Below, in pieces: positions 19,761-25,075 of a DNA stretch of 31,177 nucleotides (the first letter of the stretch is position 1; every line of letters starts with the position of its first letter). The notes beneath the pieces were generated by a model, which searched no databases, had not been told where the DNA came from, and saw only the letters and a program-made list of their open reading frames with translations. The position numbers and the translations under genes were made by a program. The stretch comes from a virus, in the IMG/VR virus record IMGVR_UViG_3300025141_000475, positions 1 to 31,177 of that record; one strand, given 5' to 3'.

Positions 19761-19788
19761 ATGGGATGGGATTAATTTCCCATCCCAT
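19761..19788 (+). terminator. Terminator hairpin, duplicate of 11766
   Basis: 11-bp stem ATGGGATGGGA/TCCCATCCCAT with loop TTAATT. About 27 bases are identical to the hairpin after the DUF932 gene 8 kb away. The 3' arm runs straight into border repeat copy 16. Confidence 0.7.
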
Positions 19789-19809
19789 TCATGAATTCCA
19801 AAGTTTAGG
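19787..19809 (+). repeat. Border repeat, copy 16 (+)
   Basis: Full consensus copy. It leads directly into an A-rich leader and AAGGAG without a visible promoter. Confidence 0.9.
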
Positions 19810-19837
19810 AAAAATAAAAAAAAGGAGTTAACAAAAT

Positions 19838-19951
19838 ATGAAAAACAATTCACGAAGTAATAAAAAAGGTAAATGGTCTGTGAGATTCATACCACAAAAA
19901 CAAATTAAAACTAATAATAAAAATTTCTTTAAACAAAGGAGGTGGGGTTAA
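19838..19951 (+). CDS. 37-residue basic peptide
   Basis: AAGGAG precedes ATG 19838. MKNNSRSNKKGKWSVRFIPQ continues to FFKQRRWG. It is highly basic with no acidic residue, so it is likely to bind nucleic acid if made. The stop codon lies in a GAGGT-GGG/CCC-A-ACCTC hairpin (19939-19962). Confidence 0.45.
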   Translation: MKNNSRSNKKGKWSVRFIPQKQIKTNNKNFFKQRRWG

Positions 19952-19962
19952 TTCCCAACCTC
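19939..19962 (+). terminator. Hairpin over the stop codon
   Basis: GAGGT (19939-19943)/ACCTC (19958-19962) plus an inner GGG/CCC. Confidence 0.5.
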
Positions 19963-19966
19963 GTAA

Positions 19967-20007
19967 TGATATATCATACACCCAAATCAGGGCTATATGA
20001 TATATCA
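19967..20007. repeat. TGATATATCA palindromes, copies 4 and 5
   Basis: Copies at 19967-19976 and 19998-20007, 31 bp apart, in the gap between convergent genes. Confidence 0.75.
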
Positions 20008-20012
20008 CCTGT

Positions 20013-20030
20013 AGGGGTTTTTACGCCCCT
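20013..20030 (-). terminator. Hairpin after the 20038 gene
   Basis: AGGGG-TTTTTACG-CCCCT. Same type as the hairpins attached to border repeats, but here next to TGATATATCA instead. Confidence 0.55.
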
Positions 20031-20037
20031 GTGAAGC

Positions 20038-20247
20038 TTAACGCTCCACTCGTAATATTGGTTGCATTCGACTAGATGCAAAATCCTTTTTATTTTTAAT
20101 TTTAGTTATGAATCGATTTAAAGATTTGGTATAATGTTTTCCTAATGTACCATCCTTTCTAGAACCTTGGGCATATTCTAAAATTTTATCTATTTCCCAA
20201 TTTGCCAAAACTGTGTATTCTCGGTCATAATATTCATGCATTTCCAT
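20038..20247 (-). CDS. Hypothetical protein, 69 aa
   Basis: MEMHEYYDREYTVLANWEID, then KILEYAQGSRKDGTLGKHYT and a basic helix. AAGGAG lies 9 nt before the ATG on the minus strand. The leader contains a GGAACACGAA segment shared with the 20421 gene. The -10 TATAAT is at 20297-20292, with no clear -35 apart from the repeat end. No family is recognised. Confidence 0.6.
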   Translation of the reverse strand: MEMHEYYDREYTVLANWEIDKILEYAQGSRKDGTLGKHYTKSLNRFITKIKNKKDFASSRMQPILRVER

Positions 20248-20291
20248 ATTTAAAAACTCCTTATTTATTCGTGTTCCTTTTATTCTATTAA

Positions 20292-20339
20292 ATTATAAAG
20301 CAAAAAGCAAACCAGCCTAAACTTTGGAATTCAGGAATT
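20292..20339 (-). repeat. Border repeat, copy 17 (-), with -10 box
   Basis: Copy at 20316-20339. Its TTTAGG end is 18 nt from TATAAT (20297-20292), so it occupies the -35 position, as at copy 9. Confidence 0.75.
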
Positions 20340-20343
20340 GACA

Positions 20344-20381
20344 ATATATGAAATCCAAAGTTTAAGGGGATTTTACTCCCC
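20344..20381 (+). repeat. Border repeat, copy 18 (+), with hairpin
   Basis: Copy at 20344-20367 (one end ATATATGAAATCC), followed by GGGGA/TCCCC (20366-20381). Confidence 0.8.
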
Positions 20382-20383
20382 AT

Positions 20384-20393
20384 TGATATATCA
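20384..20393. repeat. TGATATATCA palindrome, copy 6
   Basis: Perfect copy next to a border-repeat hairpin. Confidence 0.7.
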
Positions 20394-20420
20394 TCTGTGG
20401 GGGTTGTCAGCCCCTTGGGA

Positions 20421-20654
20421 TTAGTACCAATCCACATCCCAAAAATAATATCCATCAAATCCTCGAGGATTGTGTTTTCCTGTCTGAAGTAAGGATTTCC
20501 ATTGTTGAATCCTAACTTGCAAGAATTCCAAATCACTTTTGGCAGATAAAACATTTACGCCTTCAGTATTTTCTGCTTGGATATCCGAATCCAGCAGTCG
20601 GTCAAGCTGGGCGATAGCTTTGTTAATTATTGTATCTTCATGTTTGTGTTCCAT
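20421..20654 (-). CDS. Hypothetical protein, 77 aa
   Basis: It starts at the inner ATG 20654, with AAGGAG 9 nt upstream; an outer ATG at 20717 lies in the promoter. MEHKHEDTIINKAIAQLDRL is helical, and the C-terminus is aromatic (GFDGYYFWDVDWY). The cassette lies between inverted border repeats 18 and 19. The function is unknown. Confidence 0.6.
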   Translation of the reverse strand: MEHKHEDTIINKAIAQLDRLLDSDIQAENTEGVNVLSAKSDLEFLQVRIQQWKSLLQTGKHNPRGFDGYYFWDVDWY

Positions 20655-20688
20655 ATTTAAAAACTCCTTTTTATTTCGTGTTCCCTTT

Positions 20689-20717
20689 ATTATACAGATT
20701 GGTAAAACCAATTGCAA
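20689..20717 (-). promoter_or_regulatory. Promoter with operator-like dyad
   Basis: TTGCAA (20717-20712), 17-nt spacer, TATAAT (20694-20689). The spacer holds a perfect dyad ATTGGT-AAA-ACCAAT (20698-20712), a likely repressor site. Confidence 0.6.
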
Positions 20718-20721
20718 ATTC

Positions 20722-20745
20722 CCTAAACTTTGGATTTCATGAATT
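20722..20745 (-). repeat. Border repeat, copy 19 (-)
   Basis: CCTAAACTTTGG then ATTTCATGAATT, facing the promoter at 20717. Confidence 0.85.
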
Positions 20746-20770
20746 GCCTTGCAGACAATCGCCCTGTAGG

Positions 20771-20780
20771 TGATATATCA
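20771..20780. repeat. TGATATATCA palindrome, copy 7
   Basis: Perfect copy between a border repeat and a terminator hairpin. Confidence 0.7.
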
Positions 20781-20792
20781 TGCGTGAGATAA

Positions 20793-20826
20793 AGGTGACT
20801 AGACGGAGTTAAATATCTAGTCACCT
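20793..20826 (-). terminator. Terminator hairpin
   Basis: Perfect 11-bp stem AGGTGACTAGA/TCTAGTCACCT. It ends the minus-strand genes from 21.5 to 20.8 kb. Confidence 0.7.
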
Positions 20827-20841
20827 AAAAGGTAATGTTAA

Positions 20842-21033
20842 TTAAACGTCAAATGCTATGTGTTCACTAAGTATATCCATAGCTTTATTAACATCTACTT
20901 TATTTACTTCCCCTTCTTGTAAGAAAATGTAGTAATACATATCATTCAATATCTTACTTACAAATTTCAAATCTTCTATTTGTTCTTTTCCTGTATGCCT
21001 AATCCCACCAGTCTTGATATTGTAAACTTTCAT
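20842..21033 (-). CDS. Hypothetical protein, 63 aa
   Basis: MKVYNIKTGGIRHTGKEQIE then helical, ending HIAFDV. I use the ATG at 21033, with AAGGAG 7 nt upstream. An in-frame TTG at 21060 is less likely, although it too has a GGAG ahead of it. Co-transcribed with the 21079 gene. No family is recognised. Confidence 0.6.
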   Translation of the reverse strand: MKVYNIKTGGIRHTGKEQIEDLKFVSKILNDMYYYIFLQEGEVNKVDVNKAMDILSEHIAFDV

Positions 21034-21078
21034 TAATTGCTCCTTATTTATTTTTTTCAATTTTTTAACTCCTTATTA

Positions 21079-21333
21079 TTAATCATCATCAGAGAAGAGT
21101 ACTGTTGGTTCTGACCATAACCAATCGTTACTGTCTACGATAGAGAAACCAAAACTGTCCCACCTATTGTAAGTTAGTTTTTTAAGACTAACTTTAATTG
21201 AAAAATAATCTGTATCATCAAATGCATATTCTTCAATATGTCCTTGGTCATATCTCAACATATCTTCCAAACCAGTTTGTGTATTCTCATCATCAAAATA
21301 TTTCCCTGCTATTGTTGCCGTAATGTTTTCCAT
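21079..21333 (-). CDS. Hypothetical acidic protein, 84 aa
   Basis: MENITATIAGKYFDDENTQT begins a strongly acidic protein ending LFSDDD. AAGGAG precedes the ATG on the minus strand. Its high Asp/Glu and aromatic content could suit a DNA-mimic or anti-restriction protein, but that is speculation. It lies in the minus-strand run led by the 21493 gene. Confidence 0.6.
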   Translation of the reverse strand: MENITATIAGKYFDDENTQTGLEDMLRYDQGHIEEYAFDDTDYFSIKVSLKKLTYNRWDSFGFSIVDSNDWLWSEPTVLFSDDD

Positions 21334-21343
21334 GTTTAACTCC

Positions 21344-21493
21344 TTATATTTTTAATCGTTTGTTACGATTGCGTTTATTTTCTTGCTCATCTGATAACTT
21401 AGTGCTATGAAATTTTGTTACTCTATTTTTAAAAGGTGTAACTTTTTTGCCCTTTATCCTATTTTGTTTTCTGTCTCTATTTTCATATTTCAT
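21344..21493 (-). CDS. Basic peptide, 49 aa
   Basis: MKYENRDRKQNRIKGKKVTP ending NKRNRNKRLKI; over one third of the residues are Lys or Arg. AGGGGTG is the ribosome site and also one arm of an operator-like dyad. Nucleic-acid binding is likely. The stop is followed closely by the ribosome site of the 21079 gene. Confidence 0.55.
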   Translation of the reverse strand: MKYENRDRKQNRIKGKKVTPFKNRVTKFHSTKLSDEQENKRNRNKRLKI

Positions 21494-21500
21494 TTTTTTA

Positions 21501-21539
21501 TCACCCCTATATGAATCTATTATACATCATAAGGGGTGA
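21501..21539 (-). promoter_or_regulatory. Dyad enclosing the -10 box
   Basis: TCACCCCT (21501-21508)/AGGGGTGA (21532-21539), extendable to 13 pairs with one bulge, brackets TATAAT (21524-21519). It looks like an operator for the 21493 gene. Confidence 0.55.
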
Positions 21540-21551
21540 CATATTTAATTC

Positions 21552-21575
21552 TCTAAACTTTGGATTTCATGAATT
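21552..21575 (-). repeat. Border repeat, copy 20 (-)
   Basis: TCTAAACTTTGG then ATTTCATGAATT. Last copy of the array. Its far end overlaps the TAA of the next minus-strand gene. Confidence 0.85.
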
Positions 21576-21774
21576 ACCAAACCATCATAGATTTAGCATT
21601 ACACCCAAACTGTTTACACATCCTGACTGGATGGTCATCCTTTGTATATGCCTTTGGTTCAGGTGGTGAGTATTTTGGTGGGTCTGGCATTTTACAACCC
21701 CACTTCCTACACTCCCTGACTGGATGGTCATCCTTTGTACTTATTTTCTCAAGGTGGTCATATATTTTTGTCAT
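21574..21774 (-). CDS. Tandem KDDHPVR-repeat cysteine protein, 66 aa
   Basis: Two near-identical blocks, KDDHPVRECRKWGC and KDDHPVRMCKQFGC, are separated by a proline-rich linker (KMPDPPKYSPPEPKAY). Each block has one His and two Cys, so together they could bind a zinc ion. GGGAGGTG lies 6 nt before the ATG. The opposite-strand frame here is a shadow. No family is recognised. Confidence 0.65.
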   Translation of the reverse strand: MTKIYDHLEKISTKDDHPVRECRKWGCKMPDPPKYSPPEPKAYTKDDHPVRMCKQFGCNAKSMMVW

Positions 21775-21777
21775 GGG

Positions 21778-21939
21778 CTACACCTCCCATTCATGGGCAG
21801 CTACGCCCATGTACTCTAGTTTTAATATTTCCTGTTCTGTTTGTTCTTCAGCTACTGCTGATGGACAGAACATCTCAGGTGTACAGTCCCAATGTTTAAT
21901 CTCTGTACAAGATATTTGATTATCAATTACTTCTATCAT
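21778..21939 (-). CDS. Hypothetical protein, 53 aa
   Basis: MIEVIDNQISCTEIKHWDCT ending EYMGVAAHEWEV. GGGAG lies about 8 nt before the ATG. It has Cys/His residues (C11, H16, C19, C25). Its last codons include a CATGGGC/GCCCATG hairpin (21792-21811) next to the ribosome site of the downstream gene, which may couple the two. Confidence 0.55.
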   Translation of the reverse strand: MIEVIDNQISCTEIKHWDCTPEMFCPSAVAEEQTEQEILKLEYMGVAAHEWEV

Positions 21940-21954
21940 TATTAACACTCCCTA

Positions 21955-22113
21955 TTAATTAAGATTCATATTTTTGTAATCTACTTCTAGTCTCATCTTT
22001 CGTGCAGGATGTTGAGCTTTTCGTCTTGCTCTCCATTCAGCGAAATATTTCTGTCTCCATGCTTTCTTTTCACTCTCTGATAAGAACCCTTCAATTCCTG
22101 AATTTTGATTCAT
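21955..22113 (-). CDS. Small basic protein, 52 aa
   Basis: It starts at ATG 22113, with AAGGGAG 9 nt upstream; a frame-internal ATG at 22161 lies in the promoter. MNQNSGIEGFLSESEKKAWR then QKYFAEWRARRKAQHPARKM is a basic helix resembling short HMG-like or recombination-linked phage peptides. The family is not certain. Confidence 0.6.
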   Translation of the reverse strand: MNQNSGIEGFLSESEKKAWRQKYFAEWRARRKAQHPARKMRLEVDYKNMNLN

Positions 22114-22151
22114 GTATTCACGCTCCCTTTTTTTTATTTCCTTACTATTAT

Positions 22152-22180
22152 AGCATACCATATAAAATAGAAATTGTCAA
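22152..22180 (-). promoter_or_regulatory. Promoter (minus strand)
   Basis: TTGACA (22180-22175), 17-nt spacer, TATGCT (22157-22152). Confidence 0.7.
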
Positions 22181-22250
22181 ATAGCACATATGTTCTAATA
22201 TGAGAAACCTGAAACGAATTTCATGAGTTATTCTTCTCTTGACAAATAGA

Positions 22251-22353
22251 TGATATATCGCTGGGTGGGTTGAGGGTCAGCGATGGGAGAGTGCGACTGA
22301 GTGACGAAAAAATAACTGAGTCTATCACCAACCCTCGCTATAATGATATATCA
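22251..22353. other. Structured element between TGATATATC sites (copies 8 and 9)
   Basis: A variant TGATATATCG (22251-22260) and a perfect TGATATATCA (22344-22353) bracket a folded core. AGCGA-T-GGG pairs with CCC-TCGCT, and inside it GACT-G-AGT pairs with ACT-G-AGTC. GGGTTG/CAACCC is an alternative pairing. It could be a bidirectional terminator or a small RNA; no clear promoter reads into it. Confidence 0.5.
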
Positions 22354-22376
22354 CCCACATGACTATGGTCAAGTAT

Positions 22377-22604
22377 TTAGTTCACACTCTTCCAAAATCT
22401 TATGAATTGTTGGCGAGTAGTGATGGACAACTCCAACCAAACTCTATCCACAGTCTTGAGTAATGACTCCTCTGACAAGGCCATCTCCTCTGATACCTCT
22501 TGCACAGGTACACACTCGCCCAATATTCTATTTAGTATATGTTGTTCACTAGCTGATAGATTATCCAGTTCTATTGGTAATATCGGTTGATTTGTCCCAT
22601 TCAT
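22377..22604 (-). CDS. LuxR/GerE-like HTH protein, 75 aa
   Basis: The sequence LSASEQHILNRILGECVPVQ, then EVSEEMALSEESLLKTVDRV and LELSITTRQQF, follows the LuxR/GerE helix-turn-helix plan (LSxxE, G..xxEVA, S..TV.., L....R.Q). The protein is little more than this one DNA-binding domain, so it probably acts as a small regulator. AAGGA lies 7-8 nt before the ATG. It overlaps the upstream gene by 44 nt in another frame. Confidence 0.6.
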   Translation of the reverse strand: MNGTNQPILPIELDNLSASEQHILNRILGECVPVQEVSEEMALSEESLLKTVDRVWLELSITTRQQFIRFWKSVN

Positions 22605-22974
22605 TTACTGTCCTTCTTCTTCCGTCTGATTTAATAGTATGTACATTACCATTGGAGTATAGCCCACGGATAGTATTTCCATATGATAACCCTGCTCGTA
22701 CAAGCGGTTTATATACCGTGACCACCTTCTCATCATCCAAATCAAGCACATAGTGATAGCCTTCATAGCTGAACAATAGCCTGTCTGTATTAGCTTCATC
22801 ATGGTATTCTAATAACCTCCCATTTCTAATCACATTTTTGATTGTTTCGTTTGTTGGTCGTAGGTCATGCTTCCAGTACGCATGGTGTAGGAGCATCCAG
22901 TTATCGACCTCTACGGCTCTTTTAAGGAGCTTTTTGACTGTATTCATATGTATTAGTCTAATATCTATAATCAT
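22561..22974 (-). CDS. Hypothetical protein, 137 aa
   Basis: It starts at ATG 22974, with AGAGGTG 7-8 nt upstream, in preference to 23004. MIIDIRLIHMNTVKKLLKRA then LLHHAYWKHDLRPTNETIKN resembles an N-terminal helical pair. The middle is beta-rich (YHYVLDLDDEKVVTVYKPLV). The long overlap with the HTH gene suggests coupled production. No family is recognised. Confidence 0.55.
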   Translation of the reverse strand: MIIDIRLIHMNTVKKLLKRAVEVDNWMLLHHAYWKHDLRPTNETIKNVIRNGRLLEYHDEANTDRLLFSYEGYHYVLDLDDEKVVTVYKPLVRAGLSYGNTIRGLYSNGNVHTIKSDGRRRTVNEWDKSTDITNRTG

Positions 22975-23337
22975 GTTTAACACCTCTTTTATTTTATCCT
23001 TCACTATAAATTATAACACATGTGTCAAGTGCAGCTCTTTGAGGTGTTGTATTCTACATATAGAGCCGTTTCTATTTCAAAGGGTCTATTGGGTAGGTGG
23101 TGCTGCCCCCCGGTTCTACTAAAAAGGAATGGGACTCCTATCCTATGAACATCCCTATAATTATAGTAAAAAGTAAATTTTGAGAAACTCAGATAGGGAT
23201 ATAATATAAATTATATTTAAGCTTATTTCAAGAAGATTTAAGGGCAAGTAGAAGGGAAAATAGCCACATACATGATTGCTCCAATAATCATTATAGTTAT
23301 TTGGAACAATAATAAAAAGAAGGCTATTGAAAAAGGC
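22975..23337. other. 363-bp gap with a minus-strand promoter
   Basis: No convincing gene is seen. It holds an extended -10 (TGTTATAAT) near 23010 for the 22974 gene, an 8-bp inverted repeat AACACCTC/GAGGTGTT (22979-22986/23041-23048), and a promoter TTGAAA-17-TATATT at 23231-23203. AATAGCC/GGCTATT arms (23259-23265/23322-23328) follow the end of the next operon. A 230-nt leader could therefore precede the 22974 gene. Confidence 0.45.
23203..23231 (-). promoter_or_regulatory. Promoter candidate (minus strand)
   Basis: TTGAAA (23231-23226), 17-nt spacer, TATATT (23208-23203). Confidence 0.5.
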
Positions 23338-23568
23338 CTATGGGGCATGGCATTCACAAGAGCAACTTACTGCATCATATTTTTCTGCCACTTCTTTATA
23401 AAATTTTTCTTCTTCTGAATACATTTTATCGTAATCACGTTTTTTTACTAATTCACCCAACGACTTATAAGTTGAGTATCCAAGTACATCTGGAGTATTA
23501 GAATTCAGATATTTTGTAAAGGCACAGTCTGTGTGTCCTTCGTAGACACATATTAATGATTTAGGCAT
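23338..23568 (-). CDS. Small protein with Cys/His tail, 76 aa
   Basis: The ATG at 23568 has AAGGAGAG 6-7 nt upstream; the outer ATG at 23589 does not. MPKSLICVYEGHTDCAFTKY begins the protein and CSCECHAP ends it, so the tail is a likely metal site. It is the last gene of the long minus-strand operon. The function is unknown. Confidence 0.6.
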   Translation of the reverse strand: MPKSLICVYEGHTDCAFTKYLNSNTPDVLGYSTYKSLGELVKKRDYDKMYSEEEKFYKEVAEKYDAVSCSCECHAP

Positions 23569-23812
23569 TTGTATCTCTCCTTTTACCATAAGTGTCAGTT
23601 AAAGCATTTCTAATTTCTTTATCTGATTTTTGTTTTGTTAAACACTTAAGATGTGGTTTAGAAATTTTTCCCCTATATTTTAAATGGTCTTTAAGGTTAT
23701 TTTGTCCTGACTTACCTTTTCCCATATATCGATTTGATACAGGACAATATATTTCCTCATACGTTTTGTCATCTATATCTCTGATATCCTTGGCTCTTCT
23801 AGTTTTAGTCAA
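23561..23812 (-). CDS. Hypothetical basic protein, 83 aa
   Basis: TTG start at 23812, only 1 nt after the upstream stop, so reinitiation is likely. YCPVSNRYMGKGKSGQNNLK, then HLKCLTKQKSDK, suggests a degenerate zinc-finger or HNH-like C..H..C element, but the set is incomplete. Its end overlaps the next gene by 8 nt. No family is recognised. Confidence 0.5.
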   Translation of the reverse strand: MTKTRRAKDIRDIDDKTYEEIYCPVSNRYMGKGKSGQNNLKDHLKYRGKISKPHLKCLTKQKSDKEIRNALTDTYGKRRDTNA

Positions 23813-23813
23813 G

Positions 23814-23966
23814 TTATCCCCAAGCTATATCTTCTTCTGTTACAGAATCAAAAAATCTTGATTCCTTTTTTTGTTTTATTATCTTCTTTATTAAAATCGA
23901 AGAAACGGTAGCCGTTACAGCTATTGCTGAACCGACACCTACAGTTATCCATTTTTTCCTATCCAT
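23814..23966 (-). CDS. Single-span membrane protein, 50 aa
   Basis: MDRKKWITVGVGSAIAVTAT continues to VSSILIKKIIKQKK. One membrane helix (6-27) is followed by a basic stretch and an acidic end (SVTEEDIAWG). GAGAGGT lies 6 nt before the ATG. It sits inside the minus-strand operon. The function is unknown. Confidence 0.55.
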   Translation of the reverse strand: MDRKKWITVGVGSAIAVTATVSSILIKKIIKQKKESRFFDSVTEEDIAWG

Positions 23967-23984
23967 AGCCGACCTCTCTAGCTT

Positions 23985-24308
23985 TTAATGTGTAGGAGTA
24001 TACCTAGTCACGAAGACAGGTGTATGCTCTCCCACCCATGCTCCTATTACATTATACTCAAAATATTCAATTGCTTCTTCATAAAGTTGAGTTTCGTCAT
24101 AGGATTCATCATTATCTTCTGGAATATCAGCTCTTGCTTGTGAAAACTGTTTCATAAGTATCTCTATACACTTATCTCTGTCATAGGATGCAAGAGGAGC
24201 CTGTCCGAATCTGTGGCAAATTCCTAAAAAGGCCTCTTCAAAGCCATCGGCTAATAGGGCTTCCTCATTATATTCACTTACAAAATCTTGTATTTCTGAT
24301 TTATCCAT
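23985..24308 (-). CDS. Conserved phage protein, 107 aa
   Basis: It has FEEAFLGICHRFGQAPLASY, then YDRDKCIEILMKQF, and ends EYFEYNVIGAWVGEHTPVFV. This strongly conserved order is found in many phage proteins of unknown function. The ribosome site is poor (AAAAAAGAT), but the start overlaps the stop of the 24301 peptide, so coupling may supply translation. Confidence 0.75.
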   Translation of the reverse strand: MDKSEIQDFVSEYNEEALLADGFEEAFLGICHRFGQAPLASYDRDKCIEILMKQFSQARADIPEDNDESYDETQLYEEAIEYFEYNVIGAWVGEHTPVFVTRYTPTH

Positions 24309-24384
24309 ATCTTTTTTTACTGAATATTTTATTTAGTTTTGTTATTAAATTATTAAAAAGTAATTTCAATGTTATAAAAATCAT
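24301..24384 (-). CDS. 27-residue peptide
   Basis: MIFITLKLLFNNLITKLNKI then FSKKRYG. The ATG overlaps the upstream TGA (ATGA), GAGG lies 7-8 nt upstream, and the end overlaps the next gene. The chain of overlaps supports translation. It is an amphipathic or membrane-surface helix of unknown role. Confidence 0.4.
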   Translation of the reverse strand: MIFITLKLLFNNLITKLNKIFSKKRYG

Positions 24385-25052
24385 TTGGATACCTCGGCAA
24401 AAGGAAGTATCTTTCCTGTTATCTCAATAAAACTTCTACGGTAAACCCAAGATGGTTCTGAATCTTTGCATTCTTCACATTGAAGTAAGTACATAAACTT
24501 CACAGCAAACCCTCGGTCAGCCATTCTGTCTTTAGCTTGAACTATTAAAGCTTCATGACCGCCATGTTCATTTGAAAATTTGCCATAAGATTTATTTCTA
24601 GAGTCTATTAAAACCCTGTCTCCAATAGCACCTTTTTCTCTCTTCTTTCTCTTATCAGGTATTCTTCCATAAGTAGGTTTTTCTTTTACTAAAGGTTTTT
24701 TCAAAACTATCTCTCCTTTTTCTTCCAGTCTTTTTATATATATCCACATGCTTGAAGGAGCCATATTGACTTCCCTAGCTATTTCTTTATAAGGTACTTC
24801 TTTGTTAAGCATCTCTATAACCGTTTCTTTTCTTTCAGCAAGTGCCTGTTTAGTAAGTCTTGGTCTTCTAATATCCATATCTTTGTCATAGCATTGCATA
24901 CAATAACCATTGCCAAGCATCTCATTTCGTTGCCTTAGTACAGCTTCGGTATTCCCACATCTTCTCCAGTTTTTACAACTTCCGTAAGTGGCCTTTGGCA
25001 TTTTTACTTCTGAAATTTTATGGTGTTCTCCATTTACCCAAGTGGCTCCCAT
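24381..25052 (-). CDS. Zinc-ribbon/HTH regulator, 223 aa
   Basis: The N-terminal C26, C32, C51 and C54 (YGSCKNWRRCG, then YCMQCYD) form a likely zinc ribbon. Residues 79-115 (MLNKEVPYKEIAREVNMAPS, then SMWIYIKRLEEKG) are a clear helix-turn-helix of the AsnC/MarR-like tetrahelical type. The C-terminal third contains CEEC. AAAGGAG lies 7-8 nt before the ATG. It is probably a DNA-binding regulator of phage genes; the target is unknown. Confidence 0.65.
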   Translation of the reverse strand: MGATWVNGEHHKISEVKMPKATYGSCKNWRRCGNTEAVLRQRNEMLGNGYCMQCYDKDMDIRRPRLTKQALAERKETVIEMLNKEVPYKEIAREVNMAPSSMWIYIKRLEEKGEIVLKKPLVKEKPTYGRIPDKRKKREKGAIGDRVLIDSRNKSYGKFSNEHGGHEALIVQAKDRMADRGFAVKFMYLLQCEECKDSEPSWVYRRSFIEITGKILPFAEVSK

Positions 25053-25075
25053 GCTAACTCTCCTTTGTAAACATA

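Noticed and set aside
20288-20554. Minus-strand 88-residue frame
   Set aside because: It overlaps the better-supported 20421-20654 gene and crosses border repeats and hairpins.
14334-21575. CRISPR array
   Set aside because: The border repeats lie in both orientations at irregular spacing of tens to hundreds of bases with whole genes between them, and no cas genes are present.
14334-21575. Integron attC sites
   Set aside because: The repeat has no GTTRRRY core or attC-like fold, and no integron integrase is seen in the window.
14334-21575. Single-subunit phage RNA polymerase promoters
   Set aside because: The repeat's length and its ending in G's are suggestive, but most copies are followed by ordinary TTGACA/TATAAT promoters. 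Five point straight into hairpins at gene 3' ends, and no phage polymerase gene is visible.
21560-21919. Plus-strand 119-residue frame
   Set aside because: It lies opposite two minus-strand genes that have good ribosome sites; its repeated segments are the complement of the KDDHPVR blocks.
22838-23122. Plus-strand 94-residue frame
   Set aside because: No ribosome site or promoter, and it is mostly opposite the 22561-22974 gene.
23272-23440. Plus-strand hydrophobic frame
   Set aside because: It runs into the reverse strand of the 23338 gene, and its hydrophobic character comes from T-rich complement sequence.
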